Counted from the stretch's first letter, positions 17,851 to 27,191 are shown. The stretch is 53,698 nucleotides of DNA from an uncultured Clostridia bacterium (GCA_944387375.1 CALXEQ010000010.1:1-53698), one strand, 5' to 3'. The notes: a model not told the origin generated them from the letters alone. Program-made: numbers and translations.

Positions 17851-19959
17851 TTATTTTAAATATCTACAAATGTTAGTATCATATACAAGCTCTAGTTTAT
17901 GAAGTGCTCTTGTCATAGATACGTATAATAATTTCATATCTAATTTATTGTTATATTTATATATATCATCTTGTGCATCCGCTATTATTACAACATCAAA
18001 TTCAAGTCCTTTTGATAAATACGATGTAAGTAAACATATACCACCATCATATTTTTCTTGATCTTTATATATAATCTCAGATTCAATACAATTTTCTTTT
18101 AACTTTTTATTCATATTTACTAATTCTTTTTGATTTTTATAAATTATTGCTATAGATTTAAAACCAGCCTCTTTATATTTTTTTACTTGATTAATTATGT
18201 AGTTTTCTTTATCTAATTTATTTACTTTACTTTTTATAACAGGACCTGCACTTCTTATTACAGGTAGAGCTTCATCTAACCCTATCTCTTTAGATATTTT
18301 ATTTGCTTCATTCATTATTTCTATTGATGTTCTATATGATTTTTTTAATTTTATATACTCTGCTTCTTTAAAAATATCTTCAAGTATTTCATTAAAATCA
18401 TCTATTGATTTATATGAATATATACCTTGTGCAACATCACCAAAAACAGAAAAAGTAGCATTACTTATCAACAGTTTCAACATATAAAAAGTAAATTTTC
18501 CAAAATCCTGTGCTTCATCTACAACCACTTGTCTATATTTTTTAAATTTTTCATTTCCAAATAAATAATACTTTATATATAAAAGAGCTGCTATATCTTC
18601 ATTTTGACATATCTTTTTCTTTAAAAGTTGTAAAGTATCTTTTTTTAATTCATCCATATTATTAAGTGATTCTATAAAATCACTATATATCTTTAATACT
18701 TTAACTTTGTCTATATTTAATAACTTCTTCAATTGTTTTTCAAATCCAGTAGAGGTCAAATCCTTTAACATATCAAATTCTTTTTTTATTAAATTTCTCT
18801 TTTTATCTACATCTTTTTCATTTTGACATAATGTATCCATAGAATTTTTAATATATTCATAAACATCATTATTATTTTTTAATCTATTTGCAATAACTTT
18901 AGATGTCATCTCTAATTTTTGTGAGACACTATTTCCATTTACAGTTTTATATACATTTTCTATATCTTCTTTAGATAATATTTGTATATTATTTATAACA
19001 AGTCCTTTTGCCCAAACAAAGCCATCTTCTATATTATTTAGATAATTATCTAACAATCTATAATATTCCATACTATTTTTAAATTTTAAATATTCTTTTT
19101 CTATACCATCGTCTATGATATCAGATAAATTCTTAGTTACATCTTCAAATAAAATATCTTCATCTATAAATTTTTTTGCTAATTCTTCTATTGTAAGTTG
19201 TACAGCATTTCCCGCATCTAAATCTGGAAGTACATTAGAAATATAATTAATAAAGAACTTGTTAGGACCAATAACCATAAATTGATCTGCTTTATATTTA
19301 TCTGAATTATTATACATTAAATATGCTATTCTATGAAGTGCAACTGTTGTTTTACCACTTCCTGCTACTCCTTGAACAACAATATTCTTTTCTATTCCTT
19401 TACGTATGATATAATTTTGTTCTCCCTGTATTGATGCTACAATATTTTTCAATCTATTATCTGCATTTGCACCTAAATATGGCTTTAATAGTTCATCATC
19501 TGATACAGAATCAACATCAAATATATCCGTTACTCTTTTATTTGATATTATTATCTGTCTTTTTAAGCTCATATCACCTTTTACTATACCTTCTGGTGCA
19601 ATATACTCTACTCTTCCCAAATTACTATCATAATACAAAGTAGAAATAGGAGCACGCCAATCTGTAATAACTATATTTCCATCAAGATCTAGTACTCCTA
19701 TTTTACCTATATATATTTTCTCTTTATTTTGCTTTTTATCATCTTTAAAATCAATTCTTGCAAAATATGGTCTTTCTTTTATCTTAGCTATATTTGTAAT
19801 TTTTGTAGCAGTAATACTCATTAAATTTGAGAGTAATATAGGATTATGAGAATATTTCTTTGGTAAAGTTAAAAGAACTTGTTCTTCCTCCTTTTTTATA
19901 ATATCTAACTTTTCTTCAATTTTATTTAATTTTTTATTTTCATATTCTAATTCTTCCAT
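17851..19959 (-). CDS. helD: RNA polymerase recycling helicase HelD
   Basis: A UvrD-like superfamily 1 ATPase of the HelD type, which binds RNA polymerase and removes it from DNA, helping recycling after stalls or termination. The 702 residues begin with a coiled-coil (MEELEYENKKLNKIEEKLDIIKK). The family-specific segment VITDWRAPISTLYYD near 90 follows. The ATPase has Walker A GVAGSGKTTVALHRIAYLM near 197, Walker B VVDEAQDF, motif V LSKGLEFDVVIIADAQ, and motif VI LLYVSMTRALHKL. Length and the N-terminal arm favour HelD over UvrD/PcrA. The RBS AAGGAGGG is close to the ATG. Its promoter resembles those of the ribosomal-protein operons. Confidence 0.93.
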   Translation of the reverse strand: MEELEYENKKLNKIEEKLDIIKKEEEQVLLTLPKKYSHNPILLSNLMSITATKITNIAKIKERPYFARIDFKDDKKQNKEKIYIGKIGVLDLDGNIVITDWRAPISTLYYDSNLGRVEYIAPEGIVKGDMSLKRQIIISNKRVTDIFDVDSVSDDELLKPYLGANADNRLKNIVASIQGEQNYIIRKGIEKNIVVQGVAGSGKTTVALHRIAYLMYNNSDKYKADQFMVIGPNKFFINYISNVLPDLDAGNAVQLTIEELAKKFIDEDILFEDVTKNLSDIIDDGIEKEYLKFKNSMEYYRLLDNYLNNIEDGFVWAKGLVINNIQILSKEDIENVYKTVNGNSVSQKLEMTSKVIANRLKNNNDVYEYIKNSMDTLCQNEKDVDKKRNLIKKEFDMLKDLTSTGFEKQLKKLLNIDKVKVLKIYSDFIESLNNMDELKKDTLQLLKKKICQNEDIAALLYIKYYLFGNEKFKKYRQVVVDEAQDFGKFTFYMLKLLISNATFSVFGDVAQGIYSYKSIDDFNEILEDIFKEAEYIKLKKSYRTSIEIMNEANKISKEIGLDEALPVIRSAGPVIKSKVNKLDKENYIINQVKKYKEAGFKSIAIIYKNQKELVNMNKKLKENCIESEIIYKDQEKYDGGICLLTSYLSKGLEFDVVIIADAQDDIYKYNNKLDMKLLYVSMTRALHKLELVYDTNICRYLK

Positions 19960-19986
19960 TATACCCTCCTTATCACAATGAGTATT

Positions 19987-20015
19987 ATTATAACCTTAAT
20001 TTATGTAAAATGCAA
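19987..20015 (-). promoter_or_regulatory. helD promoter
   Basis: On the minus strand TTGCAT (20015-20010) and TATAAT (19992-19987) are 17 bp apart, with TTTACATAAA inside the spacer. The hexamers equal those of the rpsB and rpsJ promoters. Confidence 0.7.
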
Positions 20016-20022
20016 TAGATAA

Positions 20023-20062
20023 GAAAAAGATTGGTGTTAAATTATAACATCAATCTTTTTTT
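20023..20062 (-). terminator. terminator of paralog A
   Basis: On the minus strand GATTGATGTTA pairs with TAACACCAATC, followed by TTTTT. It resembles the terminator of paralog B at 21222-21257. Confidence 0.8.
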
Positions 20063-20064
20063 AT

Positions 20065-21108
20065 TTAGTATTCATACCAACTATGTGTTTTTTCATATAA
20101 GTCCTCTATTGGAGCAAATGGTGTAGCTTTATTTTTATATAATACATCAATATAATCTTGCTTTAATTGATAATTTATAACTTTATATTTACCAATATTA
20201 TCTATACTAGTCAATACAGGTTCATTTTTATAATTATCAATGTCTATTCCATAGTCTACTCCATTTACAGAAAATAAATATGAAATTTTCTTACCATTTA
20301 CATCAAATACTTTTCCAATATAATATTTATTTTCTACATTCATTCTATCAAACCTTGATTTTTGAACTTCTAGATCTTTAAAAATAACATTCATTTCCTC
20401 AATAGTTGAATAATCTAGCAAATCAAATTTAGTCTTTTTTACAAAATGTTTTGGCTTATTGTAATTAACAAAATATTCTTCATTATTAATAACTACTCTC
20501 ATTGTCTCATTTACTTTGTCAAAAGAAGCATCTACGTCTATAATGGTAAGTAATTTAAATAATTTAAAACATTCAATATAAAACTCATTAATAGAATATA
20601 TTAAATATAATTCCTTATCAACACGTATAATATCTCCTACCGTAATGTTTACTGGCACACCTAAACTTATTTTATATTCTTCATTTAAATGAGTTTTATT
20701 AGTGCAAATAGTTATTCTTCTTTGTATATTCTTTTTATCTTCAAAATCTAAAGAATATTTTTTTCTTGAAATATCAGAAATTGGAATTTTATATACATAT
20801 CTAAGACTTAAATGTGAATCTCCTTTTTGTTCATACTTTTTTAAATTTATATTGTAATTCATAAATCTAAAATTTATTGGAAGATCATAGTTACTAATTT
20901 TATATGCATAAATGTGATTAAATCCCTTACCTATTACTAAATAGTCTTCATATTTTTGAGCGATTTCCAAATTTCTAAAATCAATATCTCCAAGCTGGAT
21001 TTTAGCAGATATTACATCGCCTTTTTTTAATGAATAAAAAAGTTTCCTTTGCTCTTTTGTAATTTTAAAATTTTCTTTAAGTATACCAACACTATTAAGT
21101 GTTTTCAT
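20065..21108 (-). CDS. tandem paralog A, unknown beta-barrel repeat protein, 347 aa
   Basis: I do not recognise a named family. The first ~250 residues align along their length with the neighbour at 21263-22012. Shared landmarks are the N-terminal KEQRKLFYSLKKGDVISAK, a strand EDYLVIGKGFNHIYAYKI, the block RYVYKIPISDISRKKYSLDFEDKKNI, a second GDIIRVDKELYLIY unit, and FDLLDYSTIEEMNVIF. About 100 further residues hold a third beta unit (YYIGKVFDVNGKKISYLF) and are absent from the neighbour. The 'GDI/GDV + beta' units recall SH3-like or MazF/PemK barrels; this is weak inference. There is no signal peptide or membrane segment. The RBS is AAAGGAGG, and it has its own promoter and terminator. Confidence 0.8.
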   Translation of the reverse strand: MKTLNSVGILKENFKITKEQRKLFYSLKKGDVISAKIQLGDIDFRNLEIAQKYEDYLVIGKGFNHIYAYKISNYDLPINFRFMNYNINLKKYEQKGDSHLSLRYVYKIPISDISRKKYSLDFEDKKNIQRRITICTNKTHLNEEYKISLGVPVNITVGDIIRVDKELYLIYSINEFYIECFKLFKLLTIIDVDASFDKVNETMRVVINNEEYFVNYNKPKHFVKKTKFDLLDYSTIEEMNVIFKDLEVQKSRFDRMNVENKYYIGKVFDVNGKKISYLFSVNGVDYGIDIDNYKNEPVLTSIDNIGKYKVINYQLKQDYIDVLYKNKATPFAPIEDLYEKTHSWYEY

Positions 21109-21160
21109 ACAAACTCCTCCTTTATAATAATTTTTGGTAAAAATATTTTAATACATAAAT

Positions 21161-21188
21161 ATTATATCATATTTATATAAATAGTCAA
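21161..21188 (-). promoter_or_regulatory. promoter of paralog A
   Basis: On the minus strand TTGACT (21188-21183) and TATAAT (21166-21161) are 16 bp apart, preceded by TTTACATAAATA. The same layout and upstream sequence occur at paralog B. Confidence 0.75.
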
Positions 21189-21221
21189 TATTTATGTAAA
21201 GTATTAATCGTTTAAATATAT

Positions 21222-21257
21222 AAAAAAGATTGATATTCAAATTAAATACCAATCTAA
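21222..21257 (-). terminator. terminator of paralog B
   Basis: On the minus strand AGATTGGTATT pairs with AATATCAATCT, followed by TTTTT. Confidence 0.8.
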
Positions 21258-21262
21258 AATTA

Positions 21263-22012
21263 TTAATTTAATATTTGCATTATATTTTCTATTTCTTCAT
21301 CTGATGCAAAATCAATTAAAGAAAATTTTGGAAACTTATTAAAATACTGTAAATCTATATTATTGCTCTCTTTATCAACATAATATTCATTTCCATCAAT
21401 TACAATTTTAATAAGATCTTCTGTTTTATCTGATACCTGTTCATTATAATTACTATCAAGCAATTCATAACAAACAAGTGAAGATGCGTTAATGTAATAT
21501 ACTAAATATTTGACCCCGTTTATATCAATAATATCTCCTGGTAAAATTTCTAGTGGAACATTAAGATCAAATTTTGAATCATCATATGGTCCTACTATTC
21601 TTTCTTTACAGATCGCTAATATTCTTTTTATATGTTTTTGATCTTCTATGTCAAGTGAAAATTTTTTACTAGATATATCACAAATAGGAATCTGATAAAT
21701 TTCTTTAAAATCTACAAAATAATCTTTTTCTATACCATTATATTTATTAGCTTTTATAATGTATGTTATATAGTTATTTTCTTTGTTTTCGATATCTTCT
21801 AATTTTAAAGCATACACATATCTTAAACTCTTATATACAACTAAATAGTTAATATATTGCTTAGCTAATAATACATTCCTTAAGTTAACACTAAAATATT
21901 GTACTTTTGCAGATATAATATCTCCTCTTTTTAAATATTTGAAAATCTTTTTTTGGTCATTAGTCACCTTCAAATTTTTATTAAGAATATTCAACTGTTT
22001 ATATATTTTCAT
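21263..22012 (-). CDS. tandem paralog B, unknown beta-barrel repeat protein, 249 aa
   Basis: The shorter copy of the protein encoded at 20065-21108. It shares DQKKIFKYLKRGDIISAKVQ, INYLVVYKSLRYVYALKL, IYQIPICDISSKKFSLDIED, the second unit PGDIIDINGVKYLVYYIN, and the ending FSLIDFASDEEIENIMQ, but lacks the C-terminal ~100 residues. By eye the identity is roughly one third to 40% over the shared part, so the duplication is old. It has a GGGGG RBS and its own promoter and terminator. There is no catalytic motif and no membrane segment. It is cytoplasmic by sequence; function unknown. Confidence 0.8.
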   Translation of the reverse strand: MKIYKQLNILNKNLKVTNDQKKIFKYLKRGDIISAKVQYFSVNLRNVLLAKQYINYLVVYKSLRYVYALKLEDIENKENNYITYIIKANKYNGIEKDYFVDFKEIYQIPICDISSKKFSLDIEDQKHIKRILAICKERIVGPYDDSKFDLNVPLEILPGDIIDINGVKYLVYYINASSLVCYELLDSNYNEQVSDKTEDLIKIVIDGNEYYVDKESNNIDLQYFNKFPKFSLIDFASDEEIENIMQILN

Positions 22013-22064
22013 AAAAATACCCCCTTTACATTAGTTTTAGAGTTAAAAATTATATACACAAATA

Positions 22065-22092
22065 TTATACCATTTTTATATTATTAGTCAAT
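22065..22092 (-). promoter_or_regulatory. promoter of paralog B
   Basis: On the minus strand TTGACT (22092-22087) and TATAAT (22070-22065) are 16 bp apart, preceded by the same TTTACATAAATA element as paralog A. Confidence 0.75.
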
Positions 22093-22159
22093 ATTTATGT
22101 AAAATATAATATTGTAAAACTCTTTAACTATTGTAAAAGTATTATTTATTATATAATTA

Positions 22160-22188
22160 TTGACTATTGTACACATATATTTTATTAT
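22160..22188 (+). promoter_or_regulatory. SigA-type promoter of the 149-aa gene
   Basis: TTGACT (22160-22165), 17 bp, TATTAT (22183-22188). It is divergent from the paralog B promoter. Confidence 0.65.
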
Positions 22189-22209
22189 ATTTATAGGTAG
22201 GTGGTAAAT

Positions 22210-22659
22210 ATGAATAAAAAATGGATATATGCAATCGTTTTTATAGTTTGCATATTTATAGTAGTAATAATTACTATACTATATAATGCACAAAAGAAAC
22301 AAAATATTTTAGCTGATGAAGAAAATCAAGTAAAAGCTTTATATGAAATTTATAATGATTTTATATCTTCAAGTTTTACTCAAACAAATATAAAATTAGA
22401 TGAATCTGCACTAAAAAATATTATAACTTCAAATTTATTTAATCAAAATAATCAAGAAAAACTAAAAGAAGTAGAAAGAATAACTGATGATCCAAATTTA
22501 TACGTACTTTCATATAATTATAATGAAGATAAAAAAATTTTAACTCTATATCTAAAAGATGAAAATGGATATCTTCATGCAAATAAAGAATATAAATTGG
22601 AAATAAAAGATAATACTATTGTTTATACACCATCACAATTAACTCAAATAAGTAAATAA
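22210..22659 (+). CDS. membrane-anchored hypothetical protein, 149 aa
   Basis: An N-terminal membrane anchor or uncleaved signal (about residues 4-24, WIYAIVFIVCIFIVVIITIL) is followed by a soluble domain outside the membrane. That domain has a helical first part (NQVKALYEIYNDFISSSF) and two or three beta strands (LYVLSYNYNEDKKILTLYLKDENG). There is no lipobox cysteine at the right place and no recognisable catalytic motif. The ATG at 22210 follows TAGGTGG; a GTG at 22201 is inside the RBS. It is transcribed divergently from the paralog cassettes and ends in a strong hairpin terminator. Confidence 0.75.
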   Translation: MNKKWIYAIVFIVCIFIVVIITILYNAQKKQNILADEENQVKALYEIYNDFISSSFTQTNIKLDESALKNIITSNLFNQNNQEKLKEVERITDDPNLYVLSYNYNEDKKILTLYLKDENGYLHANKEYKLEIKDNTIVYTPSQLTQISK

Positions 22660-22663
22660 AAAA

Positions 22664-22697
22664 TAAGAAAGCTAAATGAGTAGCTTTCTTTTTTATT
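22664..22697 (+). terminator. intrinsic terminator
   Basis: AAGAAAGCTA pairs with TAGCTTTCTT followed by TTTT, just after the stop of the 149-aa gene. Confidence 0.85.
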
Positions 22698-22710
22698 AAA
22701 TAATAATATA

Positions 22711-22745
22711 ATAAAAAAAGATGATACTAATGTATCACCCTTTTT
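22711..22745 (-). terminator. terminator of the S10-spc-secY operon
   Basis: On the minus strand AAAGGGTGATAC and GTATCATCTTTT pair over 12 bp (two G-U pairs) around ATTA and run into a T-run. It follows secY. Confidence 0.75.
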
Positions 22746-22753
22746 AATCACGT

Positions 22754-24067
22754 TTATCCTAAAAATCCAGAATAATTTCTGCTTACCATTTGTGTCTCTA
22801 AACTTGTTAACACTTCTAATGAAACACTAACTAAGATTAATATAGAGTTACCACTAAATGATATTGATTGATTTGTAAATGCCTGTAATATAATAGGTAG
22901 TATAGCAATAAGTGCTAAAAATAATGCACCTGCACTAGTTACCTTTATTAATACAGAATTTATATATTCTGATGTATTTTTACCAGCTCTGATTCCTGGT
23001 ATAAATCCACCATTTTTCTTTAAATTATTTGCAATTTCTACAGGATTTACTATAAACATTGTATAGATAAATGTAAATAGTATAATTAATGCCATATAAA
23101 TTACAGCATATCCTAGTAAGTAATACCATGGACTACTTGATGAAGCTGTAAATAATGTATATACACCTTTCCAGAATCCTGTTAAACTATTTACGTCTGT
23201 AACAAGACTTATTATTATACTTGGAAATGACATAAATGACATTGCAAATATAAGTGGCATAACACCTGCCATTGCAAGTTTTATTGGAATATGTGTACTT
23301 TGTCCACCATACATTTTTCTTCCAACAACTCTTTTAGCATAATTTACTGGTATTCTACGTTCAGCTTTTTGAACAAATACAACTCCAGCAATTACAGCAA
23401 TAAGTCCTACCATTAATACAGCAAAAATTAATATTCCTGTAAATCCACTTCCAGCTATACCTGCAAAAGAACTAATTGTTGTAGGTAATCCTGCTACTAT
23501 ACCAAAGAAAACTATCATTGATATACCATTACCTATACCATGCTCAGTTATCTTATCTCCAAGCCATGTAAGTAATGATGTACCAGCCATTAATGAAACT
23601 ATAAATAATATAAATCCTAATACTTTACCAGCACCATATGTTAAAGGTGTTAATAAATAAGTATTATATGTAAAATATAGTCCTAAACCTTCAATGAAAG
23701 CAAAAGCTATTGTTAAATATTTAGTATATTTAGAAAGCTTTTTCTTTCCTTCTTCTCCTTCTTTTGCTAGTTTTTCTAGACTAGGTATTACAAATTGTAA
23801 TAAATTTAAAACGATAGATGCAGTAATGTATGGTCCAATAGTCATAGCAAATATAGATAATCTACTAAATGCACCACCAGATATTAAGTTTATCATAGCA
23901 GTTAAACCATTTGAGCTTGCACCTAATTGTTCATTTAATGCTATTTTATCTAAACCAGGTATTGTTATAAAAGTACCCACTCTAAATAAAATTAAAATTA
24001 AAAATGTAAAAAGTAATTTTTTTCTTATATCTTTAACTGAGAATATGTTTTTTATAGTCTCTAACAT
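22754..24067 (-). CDS. secY: preprotein translocase subunit SecY
   Basis: SecY forms the protein-conducting channel of the cytoplasmic membrane. The 437 residues contain ten hydrophobic segments. Landmarks are the N-terminal IRKKLLFTFLILILFRVGTFITIPG, the plug-region helix GGAFSRLSIFAMTIGPYITASI near 65, the cytoplasmic loop RRIPVNYAKR near 238, and GGFIPGIRAG near 358. Normal length. Only one base separates it from the rplO stop, and its RBS GAGGTGA lies in the last rplO codons. It is the last gene of the operon; adk, map, infA and rpmJ, which often follow, are not here. Confidence 0.98.
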   Translation of the reverse strand: MLETIKNIFSVKDIRKKLLFTFLILILFRVGTFITIPGLDKIALNEQLGASSNGLTAMINLISGGAFSRLSIFAMTIGPYITASIVLNLLQFVIPSLEKLAKEGEEGKKKLSKYTKYLTIAFAFIEGLGLYFTYNTYLLTPLTYGAGKVLGFILFIVSLMAGTSLLTWLGDKITEHGIGNGISMIVFFGIVAGLPTTISSFAGIAGSGFTGILIFAVLMVGLIAVIAGVVFVQKAERRIPVNYAKRVVGRKMYGGQSTHIPIKLAMAGVMPLIFAMSFMSFPSIIISLVTDVNSLTGFWKGVYTLFTASSSSPWYYLLGYAVIYMALIILFTFIYTMFIVNPVEIANNLKKNGGFIPGIRAGKNTSEYINSVLIKVTSAGALFLALIAILPIILQAFTNQSISFSGNSILILVSVSLEVLTSLETQMVSRNYSGFLG

Positions 24068-24068
24068 A

Positions 24069-24509
24069 TTACTTCACCTCAGTCTTTCCACCTACAGCTT
24101 GTATTTTTTCTTCAGCAGTTTTTGAAAATTTAGTAGCTACAACAGTAAGTTTTTTTGTAAGAGTTCCGTTTCCCAAAACTTTTACACCATCTAGTTCTTT
24201 TCTAATAATACCTTCTGACAATAAAAGTTTAGCATCAACAACTGTACCATTATCAAATCTTTCTAAATCACTTAGGTTTACAACTGCATATTCAGTTGCA
24301 AATCTATTTTTAAATCCTCTCTTAGGAATTCTTCTATATAAAGGTGTTTGTCCACCTTCAAATCCTCTTCTAATGCTACCGCCTGATCTAGCTTTTTGAC
24401 CTTTATGTCCTTTTCCAGCTGTTTTTCCAAGACCACTTCCTATACCTCTACCAACTCTTTTTGAGCTTGTAGTAGCTCCATATGCTGGGCCTAACTCGTG
24501 AATCTTCAT
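24069..24509 (-). CDS. rplO: 50S ribosomal protein L15
   Basis: uL15, 146 residues, is a late assembly protein of the large subunit. The glycine-rich N-terminal region ([39 protein letters not shown]) is typical, as is [10 protein letters not shown] near 75. The start is the ATG at 24509, eight bases after GAGGAGG; a longer frame from 24533 would run through the RBS. Normally rpmD (L30) lies between rpsE and rplO; here only about 45 bases separate them and no L30 frame exists. Confidence 0.98.
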   Translation of the reverse strand: MKIHELGPAYGATTSSKRVGRGIGSGLGKTAGKGHKGQKARSGGSIRRGFEGGQTPLYRRIPKRGFKNRFATEYAVVNLSDLERFDNGTVVDAKLLLSEGIIRKELDGVKVLGNGTLTKKLTVVATKFSKTAEEKIQAVGGKTEVK

Positions 24510-24554
24510 CCAAGCTTCCTCCTCTCTTTTCATATTATCGTAATTATTATATCA

Positions 24555-25046
24555 TTATTTAAGTATTTCTTCTACTGTTTTTCCTCTAAGTTTTGCAACT
24601 TCTTCTGGTGTTCTCATAGCTTTTAATGCTTTTATAGTTGCATATACAACATTTCTACTATTACGAGAGCCAAGAGTTTTTGCAGTTACATTTTTAACTC
24701 CTGCAAGCTCTAGAACTGGTCTTACTGCACCACCTGCTATAATACCAGTACCTTCAACTGCTGGTTTTAAAATTACTTTAGATGAACCAAAGTTAGTTGT
24801 ATATTCATGAGGTAATGTACCATTTACTAGTGATACCTCAACTAAATTTTTCTTAGCATCATCAGTTGCCTTTTTGATAGCTTCTGGAACTTCTGAAGAT
24901 TTACCAGTACCAACACCTACGTGACCATTTGAATCACCAACAACTACTAGTACACTAAATCTAAAAGTTCTACCACCTTTAACAACTTTAGCAACTCTAC
25001 TTACATTAACAACTTTTTCTTTTAATTCAGTTTTAGTTTCTGCCAT
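24555..25046 (-). CDS. rpsE: 30S ribosomal protein S5
   Basis: uS5, 163 residues, shapes decoding fidelity and mRNA entry. It has the double-stranded-RNA-binding-like N-terminal domain ([33 protein letters not shown]) and the C-terminal domain ([26 protein letters not shown]). The ATG at 25046 has AAAGGAG eight bases upstream; an ATG at 25064 overlaps the rplR stop and would contain the RBS. Normal length. Confidence 0.98.
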   Translation of the reverse strand: MAETKTELKEKVVNVSRVAKVVKGGRTFRFSVLVVVGDSNGHVGVGTGKSSEVPEAIKKATDDAKKNLVEVSLVNGTLPHEYTTNFGSSKVILKPAVEGTGIIAGGAVRPVLELAGVKNVTAKTLGSRNSRNVVYATIKALKAMRTPEEVAKLRGKTVEEILK

Positions 25047-25063
25047 TTTTGTTTCTCCTTTCA

Positions 25064-25423
25064 TTAGAATTCTAACCCAGCTTCTCTAGCTGCGTCTGCT
25101 AATGCTTTAACTTTACCATGGTATAAATAACCATTTCTATCAAAGACAACAGTGTTTATTTTTGCTTCTTTAGCACGTTTTGCGATTAATTTACCAACTT
25201 CTGTTGCTGCTTCAATATTAGAAGCTTTAGTTTTTACTTCTTTATCTAAAGTTGAAGCTGAACAAATAGTTGCTTGTTTTTCATCGTCTATTAATTGTGC
25301 ATATATATTATTTAGACTTTTGAAAACACAAAGTCTTGGTCTCATAGAAGTACCTTGAACTTTAGTTCTTACTCTTTTTTGTCTAATAGCTCTTGTGACA
25401 TTTCTACTTGTCTTATTGATCAT
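25064..25423 (-). CDS. rplR: 50S ribosomal protein L18
   Basis: uL18, 119 residues, binds 5S rRNA with L5 and forms part of the central protuberance. Family features are the basic N-terminus ([23 protein letters not shown]), [20 protein letters not shown], and the C-terminal [28 protein letters not shown]. The RBS AGGAGGGA precedes the ATG. It lies between rplF and rpsE in the standard spc order. Confidence 0.98.
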   Translation of the reverse strand: MINKTSRNVTRAIRQKRVRTKVQGTSMRPRLCVFKSLNNIYAQLIDDEKQATICSASTLDKEVKTKASNIEAATEVGKLIAKRAKEAKINTVVFDRNGYLYHGKVKALADAAREAGLEF

Positions 25424-25452
25424 TTTTAGACTCCCTCCTTAAACTTCTAAGA

Positions 25453-25989
25453 TTATTTCTTACCGCCAGCTTTTCCTTCTTTTCTCTTAATTCTTTCGCC
25501 AGCATATTTAATACCTTTTCCTTTGTATGGTTCAGGTAATCTCTTTTCTCTAATGTTAGCAGCTACTTGACCAACTAATTGTTTGTCAATACCTTTTACT
25601 ACTATTGTATTTGGGTTAGGTACTTCTAAAGTTATTCCTTCAATTTCCTCTACTTCTACAGGATGAGAATAACCTAAAGTTAGTACAACCTTTTTACCTT
25701 GTTTTTGTGCTCTATATCCTATACCGTTTACTTCAAGTGTTTTTTCAAAACCTTGTGTTACACCTATTACCATATTATTTATTAAAGTTCTTGTTAATCC
25801 ATGAATGTTTCCATGTGATTCATTATCTATAGAAACTTTAATTTGATTTTCTTCTTGAGCTATATTAACACAATCTAAGAAAGTCTCAGTTAATGTTCCT
25901 TTAGGTCCTTTTACAGTAACAGTATTTCCTTCTATTTTAACTTCAACACCTGCTGGTATTTCGATAGGATTTTTACCTATTCTTGACAT
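25453..25989 (-). CDS. rplF: 50S ribosomal protein L6
   Basis: uL6, 178 residues, binds 23S rRNA helix 97 near the factor-binding site. The duplicated fold is visible as [31 protein letters not shown] at the start and [45 protein letters not shown] at the end. Normal length; RBS AAAGGAGGG. Confidence 0.98.
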   Translation of the reverse strand: MSRIGKNPIEIPAGVEVKIEGNTVTVKGPKGTLTETFLDCVNIAQEENQIKVSIDNESHGNIHGLTRTLINNMVIGVTQGFEKTLEVNGIGYRAQKQGKKVVLTLGYSHPVEVEEIEGITLEVPNPNTIVVKGIDKQLVGQVAANIREKRLPEPYKGKGIKYAGERIKRKEGKAGGKK

Positions 25990-26021
25990 TTGGTATACCC
26001 TCCTTTATATTCTAATATTTA

Positions 26022-26414
26022 TTACCAAATATATGCTAAAACTTCGCCACCAACATTTTCTTTTCTAGCAGCTTTGTCTGTCATTATTCCTTTTGATGTA
26101 GATATTATAGCTATTCCTAGGCCATTTAAAACTCTAGGTAAATCTTCTACATTTGCATATATTCTAAGACCAGGTTTACTTATTCTTTTTAAACCTTGTA
26201 AAACTTTTGAATTATTTACATATTTTAATGTTATTCTTATTGTTTTGTGATTATCTTCAATTATATCCATTGATTCAACAAAACCTTCAGATACTAAAAT
26301 ATTTGCTATTGCTTCCTTTTCCTTAGAATAAGGAACGTCAACTGTTGCATGTTTTTGTGCGTTAGCATTTCTTATTCTAGTTAACATGTCTGCAATTGGA
26401 TCTGTTGTATTCAT
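26022..26414 (-). CDS. rpsH: 30S ribosomal protein S8
   Basis: uS8, 130 residues, is a primary binder of 16S rRNA helix 21. It starts with [34 protein letters not shown] and ends with the conserved [31 protein letters not shown]. In E. coli this protein represses the spc operon by binding near rplE; no such site was identified here. Confidence 0.98.
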   Translation of the reverse strand: MNTTDPIADMLTRIRNANAQKHATVDVPYSKEKEAIANILVSEGFVESMDIIEDNHKTIRITLKYVNNSKVLQGLKRISKPGLRIYANVEDLPRVLNGLGIAIISTSKGIMTDKAARKENVGGEVLAYIW

Positions 26415-26433
26415 TTCCTTTATTCCTCCTTTT

Positions 26434-26619
26434 CTACCAGCTTGCTTTTTTTACACCTGGTATATCTCCTTGATATGCTAGTTTTCTAAAGCATAAACGG
26501 CATATTCCATATTTTCTCATGTAAGCATGTGGTCTTCCACATATTTTACATCTATTATAATATCTTGTGCTAAATTTTGGTTCTCTTTTTTGTTTAGCTA
26601 TCATAGATTTCTTTGCCAT
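26434..26619 (-). CDS. rpsN: 30S ribosomal protein S14, zinc-binding (type Z)
   Basis: uS14 of 61 residues with the four-cysteine zinc ribbon CKICGRP...YGICRLC (24-43). The zinc form is the usual housekeeping S14 of Firmicutes; many also carry a zinc-free paralog for zinc starvation, which is not in this window. RBS GGGAGG. It lies between rplE and rpsH in standard order. Confidence 0.98.
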   Translation of the reverse strand: MAKKSMIAKQKREPKFSTRYYNRCKICGRPHAYMRKYGICRLCFRKLAYQGDIPGVKKASW

Positions 26620-26633
26620 TTTTCAAGTCCTCC

Positions 26634-27173
26634 CTACTTTTCAGCGAATGGTAAGCCTAATAATTTTAATAATTCATAAGCTTCTTCATCAGTTTTTGCA
26701 GTTGTAACAAAAACTATGTCCATTCCTCTTACTTTATCAATTTTATCATATTCTATTTCAGGGAATATTATTTGCTCTTTTACTCCCATATTATAGTTTC
26801 CTCTTCCATCAAAAGAATTAGGATTTACACCTCTAAAATCTCTTACACGAGGAAGTGCTACATTAAAGAATTTAGTAGCAAAATCATACATTTTTTTATT
26901 TCTTAAAGTTACTTTACATCCAATATTCATACCTTCTCTTAATTTGAAAGCAGCTACTGATTTTTTTGCTTTAGTAACTATTGGTTTTTGTCCAGCTATT
27001 AAAGTTAAATCTCCCATTGCTACATCTAAAGCTTTTGAGTTATCTTTAACATCTGAAACACCCATATTTATAACGATTTTTTCAAGCTTTGGTACTTCCA
27101 TAATAGATTTATATCCGAACTTTTCTTTTAATGCTGGAACTACCTCTTTCTTATACTTTTCTTTAAGGTCCAT
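26634..27173 (-). CDS. rplE: 50S ribosomal protein L5
   Basis: uL5, 179 residues, binds 5S rRNA and contacts P-site tRNA and S13 across the subunit bridge. Visible signatures are [52 protein letters not shown], and [45 protein letters not shown]. Confidence 0.98.
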   Translation of the reverse strand: MDLKEKYKKEVVPALKEKFGYKSIMEVPKLEKIVINMGVSDVKDNSKALDVAMGDLTLIAGQKPIVTKAKKSVAAFKLREGMNIGCKVTLRNKKMYDFATKFFNVALPRVRDFRGVNPNSFDGRGNYNMGVKEQIIFPEIEYDKIDKVRGMDIVFVTTAKTDEEAYELLKLLGLPFAEK

Positions 27174-27191
27174 TTACTTTTTCCCTCCTTA

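Noticed and set aside
20065..22012. A toxin-antitoxin module formed by the two paralogs
   Set aside because: Both proteins belong to one family, each has its own promoter and terminator, and neither has a recognisable antitoxin DNA-binding motif.
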